Below are positions 46,359 to 54,805 of a DNA stretch of 64,000 nucleotides, in pieces (position 1 is the first letter of the stretch; every line of letters begins with the position of its first letter). The notes beneath the pieces were generated by a model. It ran no database searches and was not told where the DNA came from. It saw only the letters and a list, made by a program, of their open reading frames with translations. This stretch comes from Marinobacter sp. LQ44. Its GTDB lineage: Bacteria > Pseudomonadota > Gammaproteobacteria > Pseudomonadales > Oleiphilaceae. The stretch lies in contig NZ_CP014754.1 in the NCBI RefSeq assembly GCF_001447155.2, positions 2,666,001 through 2,730,000 on the forward strand. Direction: 5' to 3'. The translations under genes were made by a program, and so were the position numbers.

Positions 46359-48957
46359 CCAGCGCTGCTCTGACCCTTTCGGGTCGTGCCCAGTAGTAGC
46401 CCTGGCCGTGCAGGCCGGGGAACTGCTGCAGCCACAGGGCAATGGCTTCATCTTCTACCCCTTCAACAACCACATCAAGGTCCAGCGCCTCGCCCAACTC
46501 CAGGGCTGCTCTCAGAATTTTCTGGCGGACCGGGTAAAGCAGTACGTCTTGCAGGAAACTGCGGTCAATCTTCAATTCATCCAGCGGGAAACTGGCCAGG
46601 TTGCCCAGGGATGAGTGCCCGGAACCGAAGTCGTCAAGGGCAATGCGGAACCCCATGCTACTGAGGGTGCGGATGGCGCGCCGGGCCACTTCCGGGTCGG
46701 CCATGGCGGCGGTTTCTGTGATTTCCAGAATGACCCGGTCCGGGCTGACCCCGTGCCGGCGGGTGATGGCGCCGGCTTCCTCATGGAACAATGGATGGGC
46801 AACGTCTTTGGCGGAGATGTTGACGGCAACACCGATGCTTTCCCCGTAGCGCTGCTGCAATGGGGCAAAATCCTGGCAGGCCTGGTCCAACACCCACAAG
46901 GTCACGGAGTGAATGATACCCACCTGTTCGGCCAGGGGAATCCAGTGATCCGGAGGAATTCGGCCGAACTCCGGATGTTGCCAGCGAATCAGCGCCTCAG
47001 CGGAACGCACCTTGCCATCCCGAATGCTCACCTTGGGCTGGTATTCCAGCCACATATCCCCACAGCGCAGGGCGTCTTCAACATCCAGCATCAGGATTTG
47101 CTGTTGGTACTGCCAGTCGGCAATGGCCGGGTCGTAGACCGCCATCGGGCGGGTTTCATCCAGTGATGCAAAACCGGCCGAGGAGAGCACACTGGCGGCA
47201 TCGGTACCATGCTCAGGCGCATAGGCGACCCCCATCGATGCCGCCCAGGAGAACGAAAACCGCCCCTCGCGGAAATTCTCTGACAGCCAGTGACTGATGG
47301 TTTCCAGTAATTCGCGATCCTGTGCCGGATCACTGCCGCGATCCATGGCGAAGGCGTGGTTGACGGTGTCGAGTGTGGCGATGCCGTAGCCGTTGATCAT
47401 GATCAACCGATCACCAAGGGTGCGCTTGAGGTAGCGGTTCAAACGGCGCAAGTATTGTTTGAGCAGGTCTTCGGCTGTCCGGTAGCCCAGGGCCTGTTCC
47501 AGTTCGTTGAATCGTGCCAGGCGGATGAGGCACAGGTTGTAAGGGGTTTGTTGGCAGTCGATGTTGCCCAGGGTTTCTTCCAGCATCGGTCGGTTCGGTT
47601 TGCCGGTGACCCGATGAGTTTTCAGTACCCGGTCGTAATCCCTTTCGATGCGGGCTCGCAGTTTCTGTTCCTCCTGCACCCGAATATCCGAGCTCAGGCG
47701 ACGCTTGCGCTCTTCCAGCAGCAGGCGGCCAACACCGCTGGTCAGGATCAGCGATCCCGCGGCTGCCCCGAGAAAGAAGGCGGAATCGGTCAGCGGCGTG
47801 ACCGGGAACCAGCCGATCGTCCTCAGTGAACTAATCACGGCGCCCAGCACAATGGCAAGCACCGACAATGCGTAATAGCGGGCGTAAACGTGTTTGCGCA
47901 GCTGGCTGAGGACCAGGGCCAGAATGAAGGCGCCACCGGCGGCGCTGATGATCAGAAAAACGTCCTGTCCCAGTAATGGCAGTGTTAACGGGGCGGCCAG
48001 CAAATGCAGCCCGGCTGCGATGCTGAAGCCCCGGAGAATTCTACGCCCCGTGCGGTGGATGGCCATGAAATGGGGGGTGAATTCGCACAGCGCGATCAGG
48101 CACAGGGACAGACTGACCGAGAGCAGTGAATTGAGCTCCGGCATGCCTGGCCAGAATAGCCAAAGCCCAAGCCCGTCCATAACCAACTGGCTGTAGATCA
48201 CGCCAATCATCAGCACACTGAGCCAGGCAAGTCCGGGGCGCTTCAGTTTGGCGACGATGCTCAGGTTGAGCAAAAGGGCGAACACCAGCAATCCGGTAAC
48301 AAACGATTTCCACGCGGTGCTGAAGGTGCCCTCGCTGACAACCTCATTGCCTCCGGCAACAGACAGCGGCAACATCACCGGGCCGCTGTTTCTCACCTCC
48401 ATCAGCAACACCGTTTCGCCGGGCTGAAGGGTGACCGGCCAGATCCACTGGGGCAGGGCCACGTAGCGGTTATCAAACGGGTATTGGTCGCCCATTACCG
48501 GGAGCGTCTCGATGGTACCGTCCGGATGAATCAGCGCCGGCTGGAGGTGATCCAGATAGGGCGCCGGTACCACCAGTTGGCTGTTGACCGGTTCCTGTCC
48601 CTCGGTTGTCAGTGTCATCCGGAAGGTGGCGGGCATTCTCGGATAGCCGATGCCGGCACGGTCTATTGACAGTGGTTCCCAGGCCCCGGAGTGCCAGCGT
48701 TGCTGCTCCAGTACCTCGGCCAGTGGGGCGAGCAGGTAGTGGGACTGCGGGTGCAGTCTGACCTGAGCAGCGCTGCCGATGGTCGCCGTCAGGGTCTGTT
48801 CGGGAGTGGCGGACGGTACACTGAGGAGCGCAGCGGTTAGACCGTAGCCGGCGGCCAGGAACAGGATAAGAAAGGGAAACCAGCGGTTCAGTGATTGCAA
48901 AAAAGGCAGCCTGGTCAGCGGGGCGCGGCTGGTCTGGTTCGCGGGTTCGGAATCCAT
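46345..48957 (-). CDS. 7TMR-DISM membrane protein with degenerate GGDEF and intact EAL domain
   Basis: An 870-residue inner-membrane c-di-GMP protein. An N-terminal membrane anchor (about 27-47) and a periplasmic jelly-roll-like domain (about 50-205) precede seven hydrophobic segments (about 210-415), then a GGDEF-fold domain (about 445-600) and an EAL domain (about 615-865). The GGDEF signature position reads INGYGIATL, so cyclase activity is not expected. The EAL domain keeps EALIRW, VNISAKD, EITETAAM, DDFGSGHSS, LKIDRSF and EGVEDE, so it should be an active phosphodiesterase that lowers c-di-GMP. The ligand of the outer domain is unknown. Confidence 0.88.
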   Translation of the reverse strand: MDSEPANQTSRAPLTRLPFLQSLNRWFPFLILFLAAGYGLTAALLSVPSATPEQTLTATIGSAAQVRLHPQSHYLLAPLAEVLEQQRWHSGAWEPLSIDRAGIGYPRMPATFRMTLTTEGQEPVNSQLVVPAPYLDHLQPALIHPDGTIETLPVMGDQYPFDNRYVALPQWIWPVTLQPGETVLLMEVRNSGPVMLPLSVAGGNEVVSEGTFSTAWKSFVTGLLVFALLLNLSIVAKLKRPGLAWLSVLMIGVIYSQLVMDGLGLWLFWPGMPELNSLLSVSLSLCLIALCEFTPHFMAIHRTGRRILRGFSIAAGLHLLAAPLTLPLLGQDVFLIISAAGGAFILALVLSQLRKHVYARYYALSVLAIVLGAVISSLRTIGWFPVTPLTDSAFFLGAAAGSLILTSGVGRLLLEERKRRLSSDIRVQEEQKLRARIERDYDRVLKTHRVTGKPNRPMLEETLGNIDCQQTPYNLCLIRLARFNELEQALGYRTAEDLLKQYLRRLNRYLKRTLGDRLIMINGYGIATLDTVNHAFAMDRGSDPAQDRELLETISHWLSENFREGRFSFSWAASMGVAYAPEHGTDAASVLSSAGFASLDETRPMAVYDPAIADWQYQQQILMLDVEDALRCGDMWLEYQPKVSIRDGKVRSAEALIRWQHPEFGRIPPDHWIPLAEQVGIIHSVTLWVLDQACQDFAPLQQRYGESIGVAVNISAKDVAHPLFHEEAGAITRRHGVSPDRVILEITETAAMADPEVARRAIRTLSSMGFRIALDDFGSGHSSLGNLASFPLDELKIDRSFLQDVLLYPVRQKILRAALELGEALDLDVVVEGVEDEAIALWLQQFPGLHGQGYYWARPERVRAALVSPR

Positions 48958-49125
48958 TCGGTGAACATCCTGGCAACGTGATCGGCTGAAATTACCTAAA
49001 ATTACAACCGTTAACGAATTGTAACAATATGAATTTCAACAAATTTTAATGTATTTGATCGTATTTTGCATTTGCTGTTTAAAACGCATGATTAAAATGA
49101 GACCTGCGCAACAGATGGCTGGCGC

Positions 49126-49134
49126 TGGTATAGT
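49126..49134 (+). promoter_or_regulatory. Extended -10 promoter of pbpG
   Basis: TGG-TATAGT forms an extended -10 about 50 bp before the pbpG start. The 225-bp divergent gap is strongly AT-rich at 49000-49100, unlike the flanks, and may bind nucleoid proteins. Confidence 0.4.
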
Positions 49135-49182
49135 AGGTGTTTCGGCGAGGCGACAGGATAAGGTTCGGGAGTGCAACGCAGT

Positions 49183-50115
49183 ATGATGTTCATCAAGCGG
49201 TTATTCATTGTGCCGGTGCTGCTGGCGGTCATGTTTTTGCTGTCTGCAAGCCCGGCGCTGGCGACGGGTCAGGGGATGCCAGCACTGGCATCGGTCAATG
49301 CCGCCGCCGCCATTGCCGGAGAAGACGCGCTGTTGTTTGGTAAAAATGCTGATCGGCCGGTTCCGATTGCGTCAATCACCAAGCTGATGACCGCCCTGGT
49401 GGTTGTAGAATCCGGACAGGACATGAATGAATGGCTGACCTTCGAAGAGCGCCACGTGCCCGCAGCGGCCAATGCCTGGACCCGTATTCGGGTAGGCTCG
49501 CGATTGAAGCGCGGTGACGTGCTGAGAATTGCCCTGATGTCGTCGGAGAATTTTGCCGCCTACACCCTGGCGCGATCCTATCCCGATGGTTTCGACGGCT
49601 TTGTTGCCGCAATGAACGCCAAGGCCGCCGAACTGGGTATGGATAACACCCGGTTTGTTGATCCCACTGGTCTGTCTATCGAGAACGTATCGAGCGCCTC
49701 AGATCTGGTGCGTCTGGCCAATGCGGCACTGGCGTACCCGCTGATCGGCGAATACTCGACCACCGGCTATTACCGTGCTGAATTCAGGGGTCCCAGGTAC
49801 AGCTTGTCGTTTGGAAACACCAATGCCTTGGTGCACCGCCAAAGCTGGGGGGTGGGGCTGAGCAAGACGGGTTACCTGACGGACGCCGGCCGGTGCCTGA
49901 TCATGGTTTCGGACATGGACAGCAAGCCGGTGATTACGGTACTGCTGGATTCGTTGGGCACCCGATCGCCGATGGGCGATGCCGGCCGCATCAAACGCTG
50001 GCTGGCGAGTGGCGACCCCGGGTCTGTAGCCGCTGCGGCCAAACGCTACGAGCAGGAGAAAAACGCTGCCTTGGCGGCGACTGAGGGAAGCCAGACCGCG
50101 CGTATCAACCAATAA
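49183..50115 (+). CDS. pbpG: D-alanyl-D-alanine endopeptidase PbpG (PBP7 type)
   Basis: A 310-residue periplasmic low-molecular-weight penicillin-binding protein that cuts peptide cross-links in peptidoglycan. Signal peptide VLLAVMFLLSASPALA, then the serine-hydrolase motifs: SxxK at Ser64-Lys67 (ASITKL), SxN at Ser121-Asn123 (SSEN) and KTG at 228-230 (GLSKTGYL). Length matches E. coli PBP7 (about 310), not the longer carboxypeptidases with a C-terminal domain. ATG at 49183 is chosen; GTG at 49171 and ATG at 49186 are alternatives. The next gene starts 16 nt after its stop. Confidence 0.92.
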   Translation: MMFIKRLFIVPVLLAVMFLLSASPALATGQGMPALASVNAAAAIAGEDALLFGKNADRPVPIASITKLMTALVVVESGQDMNEWLTFEERHVPAAANAWTRIRVGSRLKRGDVLRIALMSSENFAAYTLARSYPDGFDGFVAAMNAKAAELGMDNTRFVDPTGLSIENVSSASDLVRLANAALAYPLIGEYSTTGYYRAEFRGPRYSLSFGNTNALVHRQSWGVGLSKTGYLTDAGRCLIMVSDMDSKPVITVLLDSLGTRSPMGDAGRIKRWLASGDPGSVAAAAKRYEQEKNAALAATEGSQTARINQ

Positions 50116-50131
50116 CAGGGTTCAGGTGACG

Positions 50132-50620
50132 ATGATCCAGATACTGACGACCGGCGGTACCATCGACAAGGTGTACTTTGACGCCAACAGCAAGTTTGAA
50201 ATTGGTGAGAGCCTGCTCCCGGAGTTGCTCAGAGAATCCAATATTCATGAGGGCTATAGGATTCGCGAGCTGATGCGCAAGGACAGCCTGGAACTCACTG
50301 ACGATGACCGGGCGACCATTCTGGAGGCTGTTCGAATCTCGGACTGCTCCAGAATCCTGATTACCCATGGTACCGATACCATGGCCCAAACCGCCCAGGT
50401 GCTGAAGCCGCTGGCGGATCGCACCATCGTGCTGACCGGTGCCATGCAGCCCGCCCGTATGCGCCGAACCGATGCCATCTTCAACATCGGTTTTGCCTGG
50501 GCGGCGACGCAGCTTCTGCCACCGGGAGTCTATATCGCCATGAACGGTGAGGTTTTTGAGGCCGGTGCAGTGCGCAAAAACCTCGAGGCCCAGAAATTCG
50601 AACGTATCGCCGCTGATTAA
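50132..50620 (+). CDS. Single-domain asparaginase-like protein
   Basis: A 162-residue protein that covers only the N-terminal domain of type I/II asparaginases (normally about 330 residues). Both nucleophile regions are present: ILTTGGTIDK (Thr near residue 7) and THGTDTMAQTA, followed by DRTIVLTGAMQPARM. The usual second domain, which completes the active site at the dimer interface, is absent, and there is a clean stop with no frameshifted remainder downstream; rsuA overlaps by 4 bp from the other strand. ATG at 50132 is set by CAGGTG. It may bind rather than cleave its ligand, or act as a compact enzyme. Confidence 0.85.
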   Translation: MIQILTTGGTIDKVYFDANSKFEIGESLLPELLRESNIHEGYRIRELMRKDSLELTDDDRATILEAVRISDCSRILITHGTDTMAQTAQVLKPLADRTIVLTGAMQPARMRRTDAIFNIGFAWAATQLLPPGVYIAMNGEVFEAGAVRKNLEAQKFERIAAD

Positions 50621-51318
50621 TCGGGTTCGACCACAGACTGTATTTCCTGCGCGGTCAATGAGCGGTAGTGCCCGGGTGCCAGACCCGGATCGAGAACAAT
50701 ATCGCCAATCCTCTGCCGGTGCAGTGCCTTTACGTGGTTACCTACCGCTGCCAGCATGCGCTTTACCTGATGGTACTTGCCTTCCCGGATGGTCAGTTCG
50801 ATCTCGGTGGCCGAGTGTTGCAGCACCCGGGCGGGTAGTGTCGGTTTGTGCTCGCCTTTCAGTTCAACACCTTGCTCAAGTGCCTGGCAGGCGTGTTTGT
50901 CCAGCGGTTCGGCCAGGGTGACCCGGTAGGTTTTCGGGCAAGCCCGGCGTGGTGACGTTATCTGATGAGACCATTGGCCGTCGCTGGTCAGAAGTAACAA
51001 TCCGGTGGTGTCTTTGTCGAGCCGGCCAGCGATATGAACCTGTCGGGCCAGTTCAGGTGGCAGAAGATCAACAGCGGTAGGCTGGTTGCTGTCGTTGGTG
51101 GCACTGATAACCCCGGCCGGCTTGTTCATCATCAGGTACAGGCCACCGGGCAGGGCCAGCGCCTGGTTGTCCAATGTTACCTTTGCGTGCTCCGGAACCT
51201 GGCTGTTGGCACCCTTGGTCATTTTACCATCCACCGACACTCGCCCAGCTGAAATTGCTCGCTTGCTGTCCTTGCGGGAAAGCCCGCTGCTGTTGGCGAC
51301 AAACTGATCCAGGCGCAT
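50617..51318 (-). CDS. rsuA: 16S rRNA pseudouridine(516) synthase RsuA
   Basis: A 233-residue pseudouridine synthase (E. coli RsuA 231 aa). An S4 RNA-binding domain at the N-terminus (MRLDQFVANSSGLSRKDS) is followed by the catalytic domain with GRLDKDTTGLLLLTSDG, holding the catalytic aspartate, and KYHQVKRMLAAVGNHV. The ATG at 51318 shares its A with the stop codon of the upstream YdjM-like gene (TGATG), so the two are translationally coupled. Confidence 0.93.
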   Translation of the reverse strand: MRLDQFVANSSGLSRKDSKRAISAGRVSVDGKMTKGANSQVPEHAKVTLDNQALALPGGLYLMMNKPAGVISATNDSNQPTAVDLLPPELARQVHIAGRLDKDTTGLLLLTSDGQWSHQITSPRRACPKTYRVTLAEPLDKHACQALEQGVELKGEHKPTLPARVLQHSATEIELTIREGKYHQVKRMLAAVGNHVKALHRQRIGDIVLDPGLAPGHYRSLTAQEIQSVVEPD

Positions 51319-52346
51319 CAGCAACCGTGTCCTTGCGGAGGTGCAGACAGGGTTGCCAGGCACAGCACCGGCGTTCGTCCTGTCAGTCTTGACCAGAGCA
51401 GCGGCAGGGCGTCCCGGTTAACCGATGGCCGCGGCAGGCGGCCGCTGGGGATGGGAGTAACACCGGATTCGGAGGTCTCCGCCAGAATGAAGGTAAAGGG
51501 GTGAGCACCGGGGATGCCCAGGCGAATGTCTGTGGCGGTGATCTGGTTGCCGGCTAGCCGGTAGTCCAGAAAGCCTCGGGTAAACCATTCAAGACGTCGG
51601 GCCTCCGGCAAGGAGGCAACCGATTGCGCCAGATCGGGCCGGCGGGGGAAATGCTCCAGATTCAGTTCATCGCTGCCATCGAGAAACCCGGTTACTATTT
51701 CAACCCTGTGTTCGTCAGTGATGGCAGTTACCCGCCATAAAATCGTGTTGAATGGCATCGGCTGAACCAGCAAGGATGCCTCGTTCATACCGACCTCCGC
51801 CAGAGCGGGTTGAACCCTGTCGGTGGTCCACTGCTGGGCAACCAGGGTCCAGCCCAGGTACAGGGTCGATAGCACCAGGCCGGTGGCAACGGCATTGGTT
51901 GCCGGGGGGCGAATCAGGAACACCAGGCAACCCGCCAACAAGGGCAGGGTATACAAAGGGTCAATGATAAAAATGCTGTTGAGGGCAACCGGGTCTCCCA
52001 GGGGCCAGAACAATTGGGTGCCATAGGTGGTAAAGGCATCCAGCAGCGGGTGAGTGACCAGAATCAAACCTACCAGGGCCAGCCACCGTTGATAGGAAAG
52101 CTGCGGTTTCCATCGCCACAAGCCCCAGGCAATCAGAAACGACAGCGGGATAAGGATAAACAGGGAATGGCTGAAGCCCCGGTGCTGGGTGAAATTGGCC
52201 ACAGCGCTGCCGTAGTCGATGACCACGTCCAGGTCAGGCAGGGTGCCCAGCAATGCGCCGGTGAGCAGGGCAGAGCGACCGAGTGTCTTGCCGGCAACCG
52301 CACCGGCAATGGAGGCGCCGAGAGCGGCTTGGGTAATGGAATCCAT
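51318..52346 (-). CDS. YdjM-like membrane-bound metal-dependent hydrolase (DUF457 family)
   Basis: A 342-residue inner-membrane protein. The family signature is at the N-terminus: MDSITQAALGASIAGA, GALLGTLPDLDVVID, TQHRGFSHSLFILI and LVTHPLLDAFTTYGTQLF, with His/Asp residues that could bind metal. Four to five helices follow, then a soluble C-terminal part of about 160 residues. E. coli YdjM belongs to the SOS regulon. Here a CTG-N10-CAG palindrome (52392-52407) lies upstream, though it departs from the SOS consensus. GGAGATTC precedes the ATG; the stop is coupled to rsuA. Confidence 0.82.
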   Translation of the reverse strand: MDSITQAALGASIAGAVAGKTLGRSALLTGALLGTLPDLDVVIDYGSAVANFTQHRGFSHSLFILIPLSFLIAWGLWRWKPQLSYQRWLALVGLILVTHPLLDAFTTYGTQLFWPLGDPVALNSIFIIDPLYTLPLLAGCLVFLIRPPATNAVATGLVLSTLYLGWTLVAQQWTTDRVQPALAEVGMNEASLLVQPMPFNTILWRVTAITDEHRVEIVTGFLDGSDELNLEHFPRRPDLAQSVASLPEARRLEWFTRGFLDYRLAGNQITATDIRLGIPGAHPFTFILAETSESGVTPIPSGRLPRPSVNRDALPLLWSRLTGRTPVLCLATLSAPPQGHGC

Positions 52347-52391
52347 GAATCTCCGCGACAATATCGTGAGGGATATGGCAGATATTATGCG

Positions 52392-52407
52392 CTGATTCCG
52401 GAATCAG
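52392..52407. promoter_or_regulatory. Perfect 16-bp palindrome upstream of the YdjM-like gene
   Basis: CTGATTCCGGAATCAG, 45 bp before the start codon. TAATAT (complement of 52382-52387) could be the -10, placing the palindrome at operator distance. It fits CTG-N10-CAG but has a CCGG centre and lacks the outer T/A of LexA sites. No T-run accompanies it, so a terminator role is less likely. Confidence 0.4.
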
Positions 52408-52459
52408 ATCACTGGTTGGGAGGAAAGACAGCGGCGGGCAGGCCGCCGGTGTGGGAGCA

Positions 52460-53197
52460 TCAGACTTTACGGCGACGGGCCAGGCCAAGACCAGCCAGAC
52501 CAAGGCCGAGTAAGGCGAGGGTGCCGGGCTCTGGCACGGAGCGAACGTTCAGTTTCGCCAGCAGGTTAACCGAGGTAGCCTTGCCTTCTGCGGTATAAAT
52601 CTCATCAACGCCACCCTCAAAGCCCAGCAGGGTCAGCGAGTAGATGCTGGAGCCGAACTGGAACTCTGAACTTTCAATCATGTTGTCCAGGCGCACAATG
52701 TCATCAACGTCTTTGGTTGAACAACCGAAGATAAAGGACAGTGGGCCACAATAGACATTTGGCGTTTCGTTATGGGAAAACTGGAACGTGTAGGGGCCAG
52801 TGACATTGCCGTTATCCGGGGTTGTCGAGAAGGTTGCGTAAACATCCAGATCTACGGCAGTGATGCTGTCGCCGGTAATCCGGTTGTTGAAGTGGGTGAA
52901 GCTGCCAAGAACAAACGGGTCGCTGGAAGCAATGGTTTCAGGCAGGTTGGTGGCACCCTCAAACCCATACCCGCTTTGCGGCCCTTGTGAACATTCTTTC
53001 CACCAAAGTTTGCCGGAACAGGTAACCAGACCTTCACCCCAGCGCAAATTATCAGTTCCCACGCCCTGGATATTGCTGCCGCCAGTGGGGCTTCCCCAGG
53101 CACCGGATACGTTTTCCAGGTCAACCGGGAATGCTGCTGCTGTCGCCGCAAAGCCCATGGCTGCAGTTGCAACGAGTCCTTTCATCAATGTGTTCAT
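52460..53197 (-). CDS. THxN-family PEP-CTERM protein
   Basis: A 245-residue secreted protein. Signal peptide VATAAMGFAATAAA, then a domain with the THxN mark (LGSFTHFNNRI), four cysteines in CSGKLWWKEC and YCGPLSFIFGC, and a C-terminal sorting signal VPEPGTLALLGLGLAGLG followed by ARRRKV. Such tails are processed by the exosortase EpsH/XrtA system in bacteria that make extracellular polysaccharide. No exosortase is in the window. AAGGTG precedes the ATG at 53197. A sigma-54-type promoter lies upstream, as known for genes of the PrsK/PrsR-controlled PEP-CTERM regulon. Confidence 0.92.
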   Translation of the reverse strand: MNTLMKGLVATAAMGFAATAAAFPVDLENVSGAWGSPTGGSNIQGVGTDNLRWGEGLVTCSGKLWWKECSQGPQSGYGFEGATNLPETIASSDPFVLGSFTHFNNRITGDSITAVDLDVYATFSTTPDNGNVTGPYTFQFSHNETPNVYCGPLSFIFGCSTKDVDDIVRLDNMIESSEFQFGSSIYSLTLLGFEGGVDEIYTAEGKATSVNLLAKLNVRSVPEPGTLALLGLGLAGLGLARRRKV

Positions 53198-53261
53198 GAT
53201 CTTCACCTTGTTACCAGCTAATCAGTTTCTCCCGTTGGCTCCGGGAATCGCTGGAACATGT

Positions 53262-53277
53262 AGCCAGATCTGTGCCA
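53262..53277 (-). promoter_or_regulatory. Sigma-54 (-24/-12) promoter of the PEP-CTERM gene
   Basis: TGGCACAGATCTGGCT on the minus strand matches TGGCACG-N4-TTGCW at all but two positions, with GG and GC correctly spaced. The start would lie near 53250, giving a leader of about 50 nt. Confidence 0.75.
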
Positions 53278-53332
53278 GATGTATAACTGGCTGTTAATAA
53301 AGGATTAGTAGTCTGGCTAATGAAGAGTGTGT

Positions 53333-53360
53333 AAAAAAAGCCGACGCAATGGGCGTCAGC
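53333..53360 (-). terminator. Intrinsic terminator of mltB
   Basis: On the minus strand GCTGACGC-CCATT-GCGTCGGC is followed by seven T. The left arm includes the last codons of mltB, so the stop codon sits inside the terminator. Confidence 0.85.
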
Positions 53361-54591
53361 TTCCACTGGTCATGTTCAGTTTCTCGAGCAGGAGTTCCGA
53401 CGGCATGCCGTCGGCAATCAGGCCCTGGGATTTCTGGAACTCGCGAATGGCCTTACGGGTGTTTGAGCCGAGGATGCCATCAGGGTTGCCGCTGGCAAAA
53501 CCCTTGGTGTTGAGGTTCTCCTGAAGCTGGATGATCTGGTCACGGGACAGGGTGGGCTGATCTTCCGGCGGTGGATTCTGTAACCCGCCTGCGCCAGCAA
53601 TTCGATCGGCCAGGTGGCCAACGGACACGGCATAGAACTCCGAACGGTTCCAGCCCATGATGACCCGGAAGTTGCTGTAAACCAGGAACGCCGGGCCCCG
53701 ATGGCCGCTGGGCACCACCAGTGCCGCTTCAATTGGTTCGTTTGCCAGGGCGTTGCCAAAGGCATCTGTGATGCCCATACCACGCCATTCGGCCAATGGT
53801 AAACGGCGGCCATCGGACAGGCTGAAGTCAAAGTTGGCTGGCAGAAGGACCTCCCGGCCCCAGCGATACTCGCCGTCCCAGCCCATGGATTGGAGGAACT
53901 TACCCGCAGACATCATGGCATCCGGCAGGCTGTTCCAAAGGTCCCGGCGGCCGTCGCCATCGGCATCGACCGCATGTTGCAGGAACACAGTGGGCATGAA
54001 CTGGACGTGGCCCATGGCGCCGGCCCAGGAGCCTTCCATCTGTTCCGCGGGAATGGCCCCTTCGTCAATGATTTTCAGGGCCGCAACGAACTGCTCGGTA
54101 AAAAAAGTGCTGCGGCGCTGGTCGCAGGCCAGGGTTGCCAGTGAGCTGGGCACCGGCATCTTGCCGAAGTAGCTGCCATAGTTAGTCTCAAGGCCCCAGA
54201 ACGCCAGCAGGTAGGGCGCCGGGACTCCGGTTTCACGGGTAACCCGGTTGAGCAGATCCCGATGCGTTTCGAGTAACTCCCGGCCTTTGGTAATTCGGGA
54301 CTCATTCACGCGGCGGTTGAGGTAATCGGCAAACGTGGTTGTAAACTCCGGTTGCCGGCGGTCGAGCTCAATCACGCGCTCAATATAGTTAACGTTGGCC
54401 AGCACGTCCCGGGCGGTAGCCTCGCTGACGCCGGCACCGACAGCCCTGGCCTCGAGGGTTTGTTTGCACTCGGCAAATTGCTCGTCGGTCATGACCGGTA
54501 TGCTCTGGCCCTGAGCGCTAAAGGCCAGGGCCGATAGTGACAGGGCAGCCAGGGTACGGCGGATGTTCGGCCGTGTAATCAGATGAGCCAC
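53356..54591 (-). CDS. Lytic murein transglycosylase of the MltB family with peptidoglycan-binding domain
   Basis: A 411-residue periplasmic enzyme that cleaves the MurNAc-GlcNAc bond with formation of anhydro-muropeptides. Signal peptide RRTLAALSLSALAFSAQGQ, SLT_2/MltB domain (about 35-330) with catalytic Glu135 in FWGLETNYGSYFGK and the later GAMGHVQFMPTVFLQHAVD, then a PG_binding_1 domain (about 350-405) with NPDGILGSNTRKAIREFQ. There is no lipobox, so it is soluble (SltB type). The GTG at 54591 is chosen because GAGAGG is spaced 6 nt upstream and the signal peptide then has normal length; an ATG at 54633 is the alternative. Confidence 0.9.
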   Translation of the reverse strand: MAHLITRPNIRRTLAALSLSALAFSAQGQSIPVMTDEQFAECKQTLEARAVGAGVSEATARDVLANVNYIERVIELDRRQPEFTTTFADYLNRRVNESRITKGRELLETHRDLLNRVTRETGVPAPYLLAFWGLETNYGSYFGKMPVPSSLATLACDQRRSTFFTEQFVAALKIIDEGAIPAEQMEGSWAGAMGHVQFMPTVFLQHAVDADGDGRRDLWNSLPDAMMSAGKFLQSMGWDGEYRWGREVLLPANFDFSLSDGRRLPLAEWRGMGITDAFGNALANEPIEAALVVPSGHRGPAFLVYSNFRVIMGWNRSEFYAVSVGHLADRIAGAGGLQNPPPEDQPTLSRDQIIQLQENLNTKGFASGNPDGILGSNTRKAIREFQKSQGLIADGMPSELLLEKLNMTSGS

Positions 54592-54805
54592 AGTAAACCT
54601 CTCGGGACGAAGGTAAGCGATCGATGTCGCCATGTTAGCCTGTTTTCCAGCCGGGAAAACACTGCATGAGGGCCTGGTGTGTGACAATTCTTTAATGCCT
54701 GATGGCATCTGTCGTGTTTGTCGTCTTTTTGTTGCGGGTGGGTCACGCTGAGCCCGTGATGTTCTATAGTTTACGGATGCACGCAAGCCCGGAGTGGATG
54801 GTTTT

